Source: Callipepla californica brunnescens
Taxonomy: Eukaryota; Chordata; Aves; Galliformes; Odontophoridae
DNA: 64,000 nucleotides
Reading direction: 5' to 3'
NCBI GenBank assembly: GCA_023055505.1
Contig: JALIRH010000125.1
Span: forward strand, 695,001 to 759,000
Shown here: piece by piece, positions 12,521 through 22,310 of the stretch
Position numbering within the stretch: the first letter of the stretch is position 1
Layout: each line of letters opens with the position of its first letter
Made by a program: the position numbers and the translations under genes
Notes under the pieces: generated by a model
Told to the model about the DNA's origin: nothing
The model's database searches: none
Seen by the model: only the letters and a program-made list of their open reading frames with translations

Positions 12521-13660
12521 CGATCCCTTCGTCTGTATTTACAAAAAGGTAAAATGGGCTTTTTAGATCAGGTAAGCTTAACGCTGGTGCATGAAGAAGA
12601 TCTACCTTGAAGTCTTCTAATCTTTGCTCATCCTCCTGGCTCCACTTTCTTCAGCCATCTTGTACTAGTTTCTGCTATAAAAGCTTTACCTTACTGCTAT
12701 CATTCTCAATCCATTGTCGACAGCATCCTAGCAGCCCTAACATCTGCCTCACCTGCCTCTTGCCTCTTGGGGCTTTTCAAGATCAAATCCCATTTGCCCG
12801 TTCTGGATCTAATGTCTTATTTCCCTTGCTTAACCAATGTCCCAAATATTTCACTTCCTCTTCTGTAAATTGGCATTTTGCCTTTGAAACTTGGAACCCC
12901 TTTGAACCAAAGAAATGCAATAGTTTAATGCTCTCCTGTCTAACTGTCTCCTCGCCTGCTCCAGCTAATAGTAAGTCATCTACATATTGCACTAAGGTTG
13001 CCTGTGGGTTTAGTTCATCAGTTTTTAGTACTTGCTCAAGGGCTTGCCCAAACAAGTTAGGGATTCTGTGAATCCCTGTGGGAGCACTGTCCCTCTGAGT
13101 TGTTGTTTTCTATGGGGGTTTGGATCTTCCCACTCGAAGACAAAGTAGTCTCTGCATTCTGCCGTCAGGGGGCAGGTCCAAAAAGCATCCTTGAAATCAA
13201 TTCCACTATACTACTGAGATTCTGGCTTCAATTGACCGAGCAGCGGATAGGGGTTTGCCACTACTGGGAAGCGGGGAATTGTTCTCTCCTTAATTTCCCT
13301 TGAGTCGTGGACCAATCTGTATGTGCCATAAGGTTTTTTTTTTTACATGGAGTATGGGAGTATTCTAGGGAGACATACAAGGCTCTAATAGTTCTTTAGA
13401 TATTAATCTCTCCATTTCAGGTTGTAGCCCTGATTTACCTTCCTGTGAAATGGGATATTGTTTCACCCTAATTGGAATGCCTGGGTCCTTTAGAATCACT
13501 TCAAAGGGTTCTATGTCTAACTTCCCTACTGATTCTGGACTCTACCAAACTTCTGGGTTAATTCTAGCCTCATCTTCTATCGTTAGAGTACGTTGCTGAA
13601 CAGTTAATTCTCTATCTTTTACTTCCAAATGTATTCCTAACTCCACAATTCAATCTCTCC
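12521..13660 (-). pseudogene. pol: ERV reverse transcriptase remnant (class I)
   Basis: The polymerase site QYVDDLLLAG is intact at about 12957-12989 (YVDD at 12975-12986 on the minus strand). It is preceded by FGQALEQVL and followed by KYLGHWLSKG, the arrangement seen in gammaretroviral RT palm and thumb. The longest open stretch is 12783-13055. The finger region (13060-13660) is recognisable but crossed by stops, including a T/A homopolymer near 13335. It is non-functional. Confidence 0.88.
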
Positions 13661-13670
13661 CTAGCAAATT

Positions 13671-13937
13671 CTATTCTGCTTCAGGTACCAATAAAAAAGA
13701 CTCAGTTCCATAGGTGCTAGGTGATTCTATTTCTACCTGCTTTACAACAGGTACCATAAAAGGTTCCCCTTTTGTTCCAATTACTTGTAGCTCTTCCGAG
13801 GATAAAGAACATCCTCGAGGTAAATATTGAACAGTCGATCTTTCTGCCCCAGACTCTACCAAAAATTCCATTTCCTGACGCTGAGAACCCAATTTCAATT
13901 TTATCAAGGGCTTGTTTCTTTCCCAGGTCCCCAGCAC
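13671..13937 (-). pseudogene. pro: ERV aspartic protease with altered active-site triad
   Basis: The 89-residue open stretch matches retroviral protease layout: an N-terminal strand, then FLVESGAERSTV, a flap-like segment and a hydrophobic C-terminal part. The catalytic motif of the family is D-[TS]-G-A. Here the codon gives E-S-G-A, so the catalytic Asp appears replaced by Glu, which should inactivate it. It sits directly downstream of the nucleocapsid knuckle, as expected for a gag-pro-pol order. Confidence 0.85.
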
Positions 13938-13939
13938 AT

Positions 13940-15420
13940 AGAGTCCCTGACCCCCTCAGTCCTCCTGAAACATTTGCTCGTCCCAGATTCTCTTTCTACA
14001 GTCTTTCTTCATGTGTCCCTTTTTCTGACAGTAGAAGCATTCAACTGTCCTCATATCTCTGGGTCTGTTCTGCTTGGGTTGAAGCGCATTTTCTGCCCGA
14101 GGAATATTCCCTCTTCTCCTTGCCTGGAACGCCCCCTTCTGTCCTTCTCTTACCGCGGCTATCAGACTTCCAGCTTGCCTCTTCTGAGTCTCCTCCTCTC
14201 TCCTTAACGTATACTTTCTGAGCCTCTCTCAGCAATTCATCTAATCCTCTCTCCTGCCAGTCCTCCAGCTTCTCTAGTTTCCTTCCAATATCTGTCCAGG
14301 ACCTAGCTTCAAACCGCGTTTTCAGGAGAGCTCGCCCCACGGGGTAGCAGGATCTAATCCTGAATAGAACTGTACATTTCTGCATAGTCTCTCTAACCAC
14401 TCAGTAGGAGTTTCATCTTTTTTCCGTTGCTTGCCTTATTTGCCTTATTGATATTCTGTCCCCGAGGGACAGATTCTCTAATCCCTTGAATAATAAGAAC
14501 TCGCAAATCTGCCATGTGAGTACCATGTTCCTGGCTCTGATTATCCCAATTGGGCCGCTGTAAGGGTCACTTTAGATCTGCTCCTGGGCCAGCCGGGTGT
14601 TGCTGATCCCAGATTCACGTACCTGCCCTCCTGATCATATCCCTTTCTTCTGCTCTAAATAGTATGCCCAAAATTGCCTGTGTTTCATCCCAAGTTTAAT
14701 GGTTGGGACCTGAAGATTGATCTAGCCTCTCGGAGACCCCTCAAGGATCCTCCAGCAAATTCCCCATCTCCTTCTGAAATTCCCTTATGTATCTCCTGAG
14801 TTGAAGGGAACTGAAACATAGCCAGCTCCTGGCTTTGATCCTCCGGTAGCTACAGGTATTTCTCTTCAAGGGAGAACGTTTCCTCCTTGACCCCTCTCCT
14901 GCCTAGCTTGCCTTCTAGTGATCCTTCTCCTAGGGAAGTCTATGGGTTCACATTCAGGTTCATCTCCCAAGTCAGATTCAGCTTGCTCCGGCGGAGCCGC
15001 TGGATTCTGTTCGGGGGGAGCGTAAGGCGGGGGGATAGTGTATAATGTCCTCCTCTGTTGTATTCCTTTTTTTAATTAGGGGGAACAGAAAGGTTCCAAT
15101 ATCAGATTCTACACATCATTTGCATACTCACCATCTTCCAGATTCAAAGGCTGTTTTTCATTTGCATAAGCGTTTAGAGCCTGGCAGATCCGGTCCTCAA
15201 AGGACCCAAATACTGGCCAGAACAGCTGATCTGCCCTTCTCTGCTTTCCTCCCCATACCTCCATACAGTCATGTACCATCTTCACCTCACTCTTTCCTCG
15301 TCTAGAGGGAGAATCACCCCAATGTTTTAACATTAAACCTAGGGGACTTTCTAGTGGTATGTCCGGTAGCTTTACCTGCGAGCTGTACCTAGAGTTCGGA
15401 GCTACAGGTCTCTGCACAGA
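13940..15420 (-). pseudogene. gag: ERV gag remnant: matrix, capsid and nucleocapsid pieces
   Basis: Gag builds the virion core. A matrix-like N-terminal piece is open at 15109-15417 (SPLGLMLKHWGDSPSRR). The C-terminal capsid part is open at 14041-14400 (WTDIGRKLEKLEDWQERGL) followed by a Lys/Glu/Arg-rich charged stretch, typical of class I gag. A single zinc knuckle, CFYCQKKGHMKKDC (C-X2-C-X4-H-X4-C), lies near 14000-14045. The interval 14400-15100 holds gag-like sequence with many stops. Broken by frameshifts. Confidence 0.85.
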
Positions 15421-15494
15421 AGTTCCCCAGCCCAGGGGCCGTCCGAAGACGGGGTGCTCCCCTGGAGTGGGAATTCCACAGCAGAGTCGCCTGG

Positions 15495-15512
15495 ATCCGA
15501 GTCACGGCACCA
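15495..15512 (-). promoter_or_regulatory. tRNA-His primer-binding site of the class I ERV
   Basis: The + strand reads atccgagtcacggcacca, which matches the 3' end of vertebrate tRNA-His including CCA. The minus strand is therefore the complementary primer site, three bases inside the LTR end. This is the same primer type that defines the HERV-H naming class; it does not by itself show close relationship. Confidence 0.9.
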
Positions 15513-15515
15513 AAT

Positions 15516-16039
15516 TGTTAGAGGTATGAAGAGAACGATACGCACCAACTGTTGCCAACAGTAAGGAATTTATTGAGCAAGCAAGAAATGAGCGGAACAG
15601 CGCTGGGCGGCCGGGAGTCTCCTCTGCACCAGAGGTGCTCAACAGGGCCCCCCAACCCCTCTTTTCATTGTCCCTTATCTCTGCATTCATGTCTTATCTT
15701 TCTCTTCCTGGGCTGCGCTGCCTGTTATCTGGGGGTCGTTCTCTGCCTCCTGGCGATCGAGATGATGAAGGCCATAGTTTTCCTCAGCTCCGATCACGCG
15801 CGCTCAAGAGGAGATTTTCACTTCTTTTTCTTTTGCAGTTTCTCCAAAGGTCACTGCTATCTGTTGTTCATTGTCCAGGTGTTAGAACTAAGCGCTGTGG
15901 CTCCAACTTGCACAAACTACAGTTTTTAGACAAAACATCGATATATCTCTTTTGAGACTTCTACAAACTACATAGTTCTCAGAAAAAAAAACACGCTGAA
16001 AAACACGGACACATCTGTCTCGAGTCGGTTTGATTAACA
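15516..16039 (-). mobile_element. 5' LTR of the class I ERV
   Basis: On the minus strand this 524-bp segment begins TGTTAAT and ends CTAACA, with matching inverted ends, and abuts the primer-binding site. An AATAAA signal lies at 15574-15569 (minus strand), suitably placed for R/U5. The inner edge is firm. The outer edge (16039) is chosen from the TGTTA/TAACA symmetry and could be off by tens of bases. No second LTR is present for comparison. Confidence 0.75.
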
Positions 16040-16051
16040 AGTAGAGAACTC

Positions 16052-17428
16052 ATTTTTACCACAATCCTTACCCTAAGCCTAACACTCACCTTAAACCTAA
16101 CCCGAACCCTGTACCTAGCCTGAACCCTAAGCATAACCCTAAACCTATCCCTATTCCTATCCTCAACAGTAACCCAAACCCTAATCCTAACACTGACACT
16201 CAACCTAGTTCTAATGCTGTATCTAACCTTAGAACTCAAACAAACCCTATCCCTAAGCCTAATCCTAAATCGAATTCTAACCCTTACCTATACACTATCC
16301 CTATCCCCAAAACCCTTTTCCTACACCTAACCCTAACCACAAGACTTACCTTAACCTAACCCTAACACCAATCCCAGGCCTAACCCTAACACTAACCTGA
16401 AACCTAATCCTATTCCTAACCTTAACCCTAACCAGAGGCCTAACCCTAATATGACCCTTACACTCAAACTGACCCTGCCCCTAACCCTAAACACAGATCG
16501 CATCCTAAACCTAAACCTAAACCTAAAACTTCCCCTAATGCTAACATGAACACTCAACCTAATCCTAGCTCTAAACACAATCATAAAACTGAGAAAAACT
16601 TTTTCCCTAACCCTAATCCTAAACCTAATCCAAAACCTAAAACAATCCCAAACCCTTTCCCTATCTCTAACCCTAACCCAGAATCTAAACCTAACCCTAT
16701 TACTAAACCCAATCTTACACCTAACCCTATTCCATAACCTAAACTTACCCTAACACTGTATCACTAAATCTTTCCCTAATCGTAACCCTAACCCTAAACA
16801 TAACCTTACCCTAGTACTAAAACAAACTTACCCATAACCCTAACCCAAAACCTAACAGAACCCTAGTCCTAACCATAATCCTAACCCTAACTCAAACCCT
16901 AAATCTAACACTAATCCTTACCCTAAACAGAACTCGAAGCATTTCCCAAATCCTAATTCTAACTCTACCCTAACCCTAACCCAAACTCAGACCCTACCAC
17001 AAAACCCAAGTGGAAGCCCAACCCTAAACCTAACCAAAAGCATCAGATCACCACAACCCTCACCTCAATCTATCCCAAAACATGTTCCTAATATTAAACC
17101 AAATCCTAATCCAAACACTAACCCTACAACTATTCCTAAACCTTTACTTAACACAAAGCCAAACCCGAGGCCTACCCCTTACCTCACCCTGACACTCAAA
17201 CTAACCCTATCCCTAACCCTACATACAAATCCAATCCTAAGTCTAACCCTAAACTTAACCCTAATGCTACTCCTAACATGAACACTTCACCTACTTCTGT
17301 CCCTGACGCTAACACTCAAATTATCCCTAACCCTTACCCTAAACCGAAATCTACACCAAAACCTAACCCTTGCCCTAACCCTGACCCTGAAGCTGACCCT
17401 AACCCTAGCCTAAACCCTAACCCTAACC
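16052..17428 (-). repeat. Diverged telomere-like repeat, second CCCTAA block
   Basis: It is rich in aaccctaa variants on the + strand. It is a paralogous copy of the first block rather than independent decay. tgctaacatgaacactcaacctaatcct at 16539 pairs with the similar stretch at 9062, and agcatcagatcaccaca at 17039 pairs with 9535, both at an offset of about 7.5 kb. It ends sharply at cagtcgcagaaaagg near 17428. No gene visible. Confidence 0.92.
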
Positions 17429-18175
17429 AGTCGCAGAAAAGGCCTGAATCCATACAGCCTTTTCACTGTGAAAATCTGGGAGAGAAAATCTGGCTTACCA
17501 TGGAGATCTCAGCTTTAAGGAAATCTAAAAACAAAACAAAGCATGCAGTTCCCAGATTCCCAGCAACATTTTTCCCCATACTTTCACCACCATAGATTGA
17601 GAAGACCATTTGCTGGACTTACACAGTGTCAGCAGGGTGAACCACATTTGGTCAGTGCACAACATTAATTACCACTTGCTCCACAGGCACAGGACAGACG
17701 GCCTCAGCGGTTAAGCACCCAGCCACTACAGGGATACACACTTTCTGATTCACACTGCTGCAAAACGGCACCCATCTATTGTGCAAGTACCTGCTGTAAA
17801 CCGTAACACAGAAACTCTAGCAGCTACGGAAATCAGGAAAGAAATACTTCAAGAACTAATCAATACTTCTACTCAAAGGACGTATGAATATACTTCAAGT
17901 AGACTTCAGCTTCCAGGACCACGACATCCCAAGGTCCTGGAACAGAAAAACAACTCCGAATTTAATTCCAGAACTGGATCAAGAAATTAAGTCAGTGAGA
18001 TCAAGACATTCACCCAGACAGCCACAGCTCATCAACCTCACCTTCATTTCCACCCAACAGAATAATGCTATGTAAACTACATAGCATAACACGCCCTGCC
18101 CCCTTTCTTGCAATATCCTGAATATAAAATCCCTTTTCTTTTTTTTTCCGTTATCCAAAATTTACATAGGAATAC
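17429..18175. other. Non-repetitive flank downstream of the XPO1-like exons, no gene seen
   Basis: Single-copy-looking sequence without long open frames. If the XPO1-like fragment continued, the next exon (which in XPO1 starts with D-F-E-E-Y) should lie here on the minus strand. I could not find it. The sequence may be remaining intron 3' of the last detectable exon. Confidence 0.5.
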
Positions 18176-18370
18176 CTTCTTGATCATATTTAACGTGCAC
18201 TCAAAAACAGCATCAAAGATCTGAGGTATTTCAGCAGCGATGTGCCCACCCAGCTTCTTTACAGCCACAGCCACAGCACCCAGTACTGCAGGCTCTCTAG
18301 CAGCTGGAACATTTCTCTGGTAGTCAATGAGAGCGGCACCCAACAAGGGAGGAACAAAGTTTTCAGCAAC
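18176..18370 (-). pseudogene. XPO1: XPO1-like exon D (65 codons)
   Basis: The acceptor acatgtag-type site (tgatgtag) precedes GTTGCTGAA; the donor is AAG|gtattcc. The translation begins VAENFVPPLL, continues ALIDYQRNVPAAREP, and ends EIPQIFDAVFECTLNMIKK. It is exactly 195 bp, keeping phase 0. No following exon is detectable. Confidence 0.9.
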
Positions 18371-18748
18371 CTACATCAAGAGCAAGACATGCTTAGAGCA
18401 GTGCAGTTACCCAACAAAGCCTCACACAGCAGTTCGGAAAGAAGCTAAAAATGAACTTACACGCCCACATGCTTCCCACACACTGTGTTCATCCAGCAGT
18501 GCTTGCCTGAGGGCTCTCCTACACCTTCCTGCTTCCCCTTAGGACTGCTCTCAGCTGACACTACCTGAAGCACTCAAAACACAGCTCAGGCCTACCCCTG
18601 TATGGTCACAGCTTATCATCCTTCCTGCAGATATTGCAGTTCTGAAGCCAGTTCTTGTGAACAGAACAGTGTTAACTGCACTGCAGCAAAAGAGCAGAGT
18701 TCCTCCTGAATGTGTCCTATCAACTCTTTGGATGCCATATTTACTTAC

Positions 18749-18855
18749 CATCTGAGGATCGTTGGACCTGCTCACCCAGCCAGAAATCAGTTCTAAACTT
18801 TCCCTTTTTACAGTCCTCATCCTTCTAACCAAGGGCTGCTTGGTTTCCACTTCGC
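18749..18855 (-). pseudogene. XPO1: XPO1-like exon C (35 codons plus two bases)
   Basis: The acceptor ctacctttcag is followed by GCGAAGTGG; the first two bases complete the split Gly codon left by exon B. The translation contains TKQPLVRRMRTVKRESLEL and ISGWVSRSNDPQM, then a consensus donor ATG|gtaagta. This is the best-conserved exon. Confidence 0.9.
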
Positions 18856-20253
18856 CTGAAAGGTAGCAAAGCTGCACTGAATCTGGGTTAAGATGCGTCA
18901 ACAAACAGATTCCCCTCAACTCCTTCCAGAAGATTGAGAATGTTTCATTTTTATACCCAAATGACAAAGAAGGAAGATCTCTCGTTCATATTATGCAGAT
19001 TAAAACCATTTTCCCATTACTTCAGCTCCATGGATCCAAGTTGCAATTTAGTATTCCACTGCTACTGCTGACAGCACACTCTGCCAGTACAACTCAGAAA
19101 CAATGCTGCAGCTTCTTTTTCAAGGAAGGGAATGTTCCTTCAGCTCTCAGGATCATGCTTACCTCTGGCTCTCACTGCGTGATGAGAAGAACCAACCTAT
19201 ACAGTGTTCTAAAGCACGCTCCTGATTTGGTCACAAACAGAATTGTTCCAACTTGTCTTTACTACAAGGAGCCTAATTCTTACTTCATTTTCTCACGTCC
19301 AAGTCCATGCAAGTCTCGTCAGTAGAACTTGCCCTAACTGAGTGCACAGACACACACTCATAACAGTACATCCAAGGAAAACCTCACCAGACTGCAGCCA
19401 GGGAAACAAAGGCAGAACTGCTCCTGCTGCCATCAGAGATAACAACTGTGAGAACACACTCTGAGCCGAGTGCCATCTCAATAGCTGTTGCTCGAGTAAA
19501 ATCTCACCACTACAAGTCCTAGCAACTGCTTCCTATTTCTCTTGTTGTGTTTTCTTTTTGTTTTAAGCACCTTCTGGCAATTAGAGCTGCAGAATCAAAA
19601 GAATGCATTAAGTTCTGAGAAGCTACGTCAAGGTGTATTCATTGCATGGGTAAGAAAGTCTGTCAGAACACAGCTCCAATAACCGAGTCACTTCATTCCT
19701 CAAGGGATGCTCCAGCAGCACATTCTACTTGGATATCACAGACCCAATTTTTTCCAGGTAACAGTGGTTAGGTAACTCGAGTAGCTCCTAATTCCTCCTC
19801 AGTGATTACCAGTCTAGTTTGTGACAAATCTGAGGCGCCTTCACTGAAGTTACACTTCTGTAAGAAAGCTGTTTCAGTAGTAGAATATCACCAAACCAAA
19901 ACTCTGCCAACGTCCTAGGGTCTTTTCTTATCTAAAACGATGAAGTCAGAACTTACAACTGTGTCTCCACAAGACTGCTATTAGTCAGCAGTCTCCGGTA
20001 CCCTTCCTAAACTCACACTTGAAGAGCTTTCCTCCTTCCGCAATCAGAGTTTCTTTGAACAAAACATCTGGCTAACAAAAACAAGAACCTAAGCAAGCAC
20101 ATTTTCAGGCATTCTCTTGCCCAAACGCACACACAAAGAAGCAACAAAAACCACCACCACCAACAGACACGCAATGAGATAAGCCCAGCAAATTCACAAC
20201 CTGATCACGTGCACTGCCCATCCCGCTGTTAGGAAGGACGTGCAATTTCTTAC

Positions 20254-20437
20254 CGTCAGCCTCAAGAGCTGCAGACATGTTTTCACTTGGGCACTTGGAC
20301 ATATTCAGCATATCTAAATCAATTCTTCCCAGCTGAATCACAAAGGGGCGGCCAGCTGCTTTCCATGCCCTTACGCTGCTTTTCAGAATGCTACCAAGCT
20401 GCGTAACGGCTTCAGGATCCTTCAGAACATCAACATT
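20254..20437 (-). pseudogene. XPO1: XPO1-like exon B (61 codons plus one base)
   Basis: The acceptor cttttccacag is followed by AATGTTGAT (N-V-D). The translation includes VLKDPEAVTQLGSILKSSVR and PFVIQLGRIDLDMLN, matching XPO1 closely. The donor is GACG followed by gtaagaaat. Changes at normally constant positions, such as Tyr to Asp in LGRIYLDML and Leu to Pro in CLSEN, suggest relaxed constraint. Confidence 0.9.
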
Positions 20438-20753
20438 CTGTGGAAAAGAACTGAGCTAACTCCAGTCAGTCAATGAAAACGCCATTTATCTTCTAATACA
20501 AAAACGGTCACTTTCACGTTTAGGGTTATCTTACACGCTGTGTTAAAGCATGTTCTGTCAAGTTCTTCAACTGGATTTAAACCAGTCTCAGTTGTTTAGG
20601 TCTCCTTCAACACTTCTACTGCCAGATCAACCATTGCTTTATAAAAGTTCAGCACAGCCAAGTTCACTTCATTCCACAGATGAAAAAAAATGGAATAACA
20701 ACAAACATTCAGCACTTTTACTTTAGTTGAATACACAAAATGTACCGTCTGAC

Positions 20754-20852
20754 TTTTGTTGCCTGCATGTGTTTTTCTATCAGATGCTCCTGTACAGTCC
20801 GGTCTGTCTGCGCCCCAACCACGTATCCTACTGCTCCACAGAACGGATGCAC
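20754..20852 (-). pseudogene. XPO1: XPO1-like exon A (33 codons)
   Basis: Acceptor ttcaatcag precedes GTGCATCC; the donor is AAA followed by gtcaga. The translation contains AVGYVVGAQTDRTVQEHLIE and ends QATK. In the family the corresponding exon is 12 codons longer: the stretch between the EKYM-like segment and QATK is absent here as one in-frame gap. The exon is phase 0 at both ends. Confidence 0.88.
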
Positions 20853-21054
20853 CTGATTGAAAAACAAGAAGTCTAACAGAAAGTTAAGGAAGACTAACCC
20901 AAAATGTACAGCGTTCAGGTAGTAAAAGTTCAAAATGGCTTTCCAATGACTAAATACCCACTTCCCACCTCAGTTCACAAGATCCTTCTCCATCCTTTCC
21001 TTCCTTACTCCACATTTAAAGCAAGCCTCTGCTCCCCTCCAATACAGGCAGGAA
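20853..21054. other. Flank between XPO1-like exon A and CR1, no gene seen
   Basis: About 200 bp of unremarkable sequence. It probably belongs to the intron upstream of exon A. No further XPO1 exon is seen before the CR1 element begins. Confidence 0.4.
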
Positions 21055-21546
21055 ATTAGAAATGCAAAAGCCCAGCTCCAACTTAGACTGGCTACTGCAG
21101 TAAAGCAGAGCAAAAAATCCTTTTACAAATATATTAACAGTAAAAGATCTAAGGAGAATTTCTCTCCTTTACTTGATGCGGCAGGGAATGGAACCACAGA
21201 GGATAAGGAAAAGGCTGAGGTTCTCAATGCCTTCTTCACGTCTCTCTTCAATAGACAGATCAGTTAACTCAGGATACTTTTTGCCCTGACCTGGAAGTCT
21301 GGGACGAAGCGCATCATACACCCCCTGTGATCCTAGCAGAGACAGTCAGAGACCTGCTCCTCCATCTGAACTGCCGCAAGTCCATGGGACCAGATGGGAT
21401 CCAACCAAGGGTGCTGAGGGAGCTGGCAGAGGTGATTGCCAAGCCGCTTTCTGTCATCTATCAGCATTCCTGGTCATCTGGAGAGGTCCCACAAGATTGG
21501 AGGCTTGCTGATGTGACTCCCATCTACAAAAAAGACCGTAAGGAAG
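21055..21546 (+). mobile_element. CR1 LINE fragment (ORF2 reverse transcriptase)
   Basis: CR1 is the main non-LTR retrotransposon of birds. The + strand encodes pieces of CR1 ORF2: SFYKYINSKRSKEN, EKAEVLNAFFTSLFN, then KSMGPDGIQPRVLRELAEVI and PQDWRLADVTPIYKK. These are split by frameshifts and stops near 21265-21330. The fragment stops at gaccgtaaggaag, where the LTR of the next element begins, so it was interrupted by the LTR insertion. Its remaining 3' part does not reappear downstream. Confidence 0.93.
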
Positions 21547-22079
21547 TGTCATGGTTTTATGATTTTTTGGTACTGGTATTCCACATCATGGCATCATGTG
21601 GTGCATTGGGAGTCAGGGAGAAAACTACATTCCCCAGAGGACTTGGCAATGCTTTGTATTTTTTCACGTGTTTTCCGCTCAGAGGGAACAGATAAAAACT
21701 CTCTGCGGTCACGGGACATTCTCTCTTTCCTCTAGGATCACTTAGGAGTGGGTGCTCGCTGCCGTCCGCCTTCAGCGTTAGCGCAAGGCCTTCGGTTTAT
21801 CAGGCACTCACTCTCTCTCTCTCTCTCTCTCTGTCTTACTCGTTTTGTTTGATTCATTGGGCTTAATTCCAAATTGTATTGCATTATACTGTGTTATTTA
21901 CTTCCTGATGTCTTATTTAGTAAATTAGCTTTTCCCCCTCAGATCGTTGCCGCTGTTTTGTTTTGGGGCTTATCTCCCTTTTTCCCTTTCCCCCTTCCCC
22001 TTGTCCGGGGTGTGGGCCTGTGGGTCTCCTTCCTCGGTTGTCGCAGGGCCGGGCTGAACCGGCTCACAAACCCCTGACA
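21547..22079 (+). mobile_element. 5' LTR of the ERV-L-like element
   Basis: The 533-bp segment starts TGTCATGG and ends CTGACA. It contains a CT dinucleotide run (about 21808-21832) and a TATA-like agataaaaa near 21690. A related solo LTR lies at 51454-52027; both begin tgtcatggttttatgattt and share tcttatttagtaaattagc near the end. That match fixes both edges well. Confidence 0.92.
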
Positions 22080-22083
22080 TTTT

Positions 22084-22101
22084 TGGCGCCCAACGTGGGA
22101 C
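22084..22101 (+). promoter_or_regulatory. Primer-binding site, tRNA-Lys(1,2) type
   Basis: Four t bases after the LTR end comes tggcgcccaacgtgggac, matching the complement of the 3' end of tRNA-Lys(1,2) at all but the last positions. Mammalian ERV-L uses tRNA-Leu, so the primer type differs from the namesake family. Confidence 0.85.
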
Positions 22102-22310
22102 ACAACCAGCTGCCTTAGCCAGGCAGAGACAAACTTTTAGAGTACATCTCTGTCTGTTGTTAACAAGCTTATCTGTACTGCAAGTGCTGTACAGCAAAAC
22201 ACGACCTTGAAGTCCGGGCGTACTGTCAGTTGTTTTGGGATATCTGTAAACTTCTTTTGGGTACTGCCAGATTGTTTTAGTACAAGAAAAAAAAAAATAA
22301 TAATAAAAAG

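Larger units (their letters stand above)
10581..16039 (-). mobile_element. Gammaretrovirus-like endogenous retrovirus, tRNA-His primed, lacking env and 3' LTR
   Basis: Reading on the minus strand from the right, the order is 5' LTR (16039 to 15516), primer-binding site (15512 to 15495), gag, protease, reverse transcriptase, RNase H and integrase, ending near 10581. Signature motifs support a class I (gammaretrovirus-like) relationship: a single CCHC knuckle in gag, QYVDD in RT, TDSRYA in RNase H, and an integrase end resembling the murine-leukaemia-virus group. Frameshifts and stops break every gene. The element is flanked on both sides by CCCTAA-type repeat in the same orientation, so it probably inserted into that repeat and then lost its 3' end. 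Confidence 0.9.
18176..20852 (-). pseudogene. XPO1: Partial, unprocessed exportin-1 (XPO1/CRM1) copy, four exons
   Basis: XPO1 exports leucine-rich-NES cargo from the nucleus with Ran-GTP. Four consecutive exons are recognisable on the minus strand: 20852-20754, 20437-20254, 18855-18749 and 18370-18176. All begin after AG and end before GT. Codon phase carries across every junction, giving 194 codons without a stop. They match the central HEAT-repeat part of vertebrate XPO1 (motifs LISGWVSRSNDPQM, EIPQIFDAVFECTLNMI). Introns of about 316, 1398 and 378 bp are present, so this is a genomic duplicate, not a retrocopy. There are many substitutions and one 12-codon loss relative to the family. Exons before and after are missing, so I call it a pseudogene fragment; a transcribed partial gene is possible. 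Confidence 0.9.

Noticed and set aside
15495..15512. A tRNA-His gene
   Set aside because: Only the 18-base 3' end is present, with no cloverleaf upstream; its place beside an LTR end makes it a primer-binding site.
19293..20105. Extra exons inside the long XPO1-like intron
   Set aside because: Short open frames there show no XPO1 resemblance, and exons B and C already join in phase.
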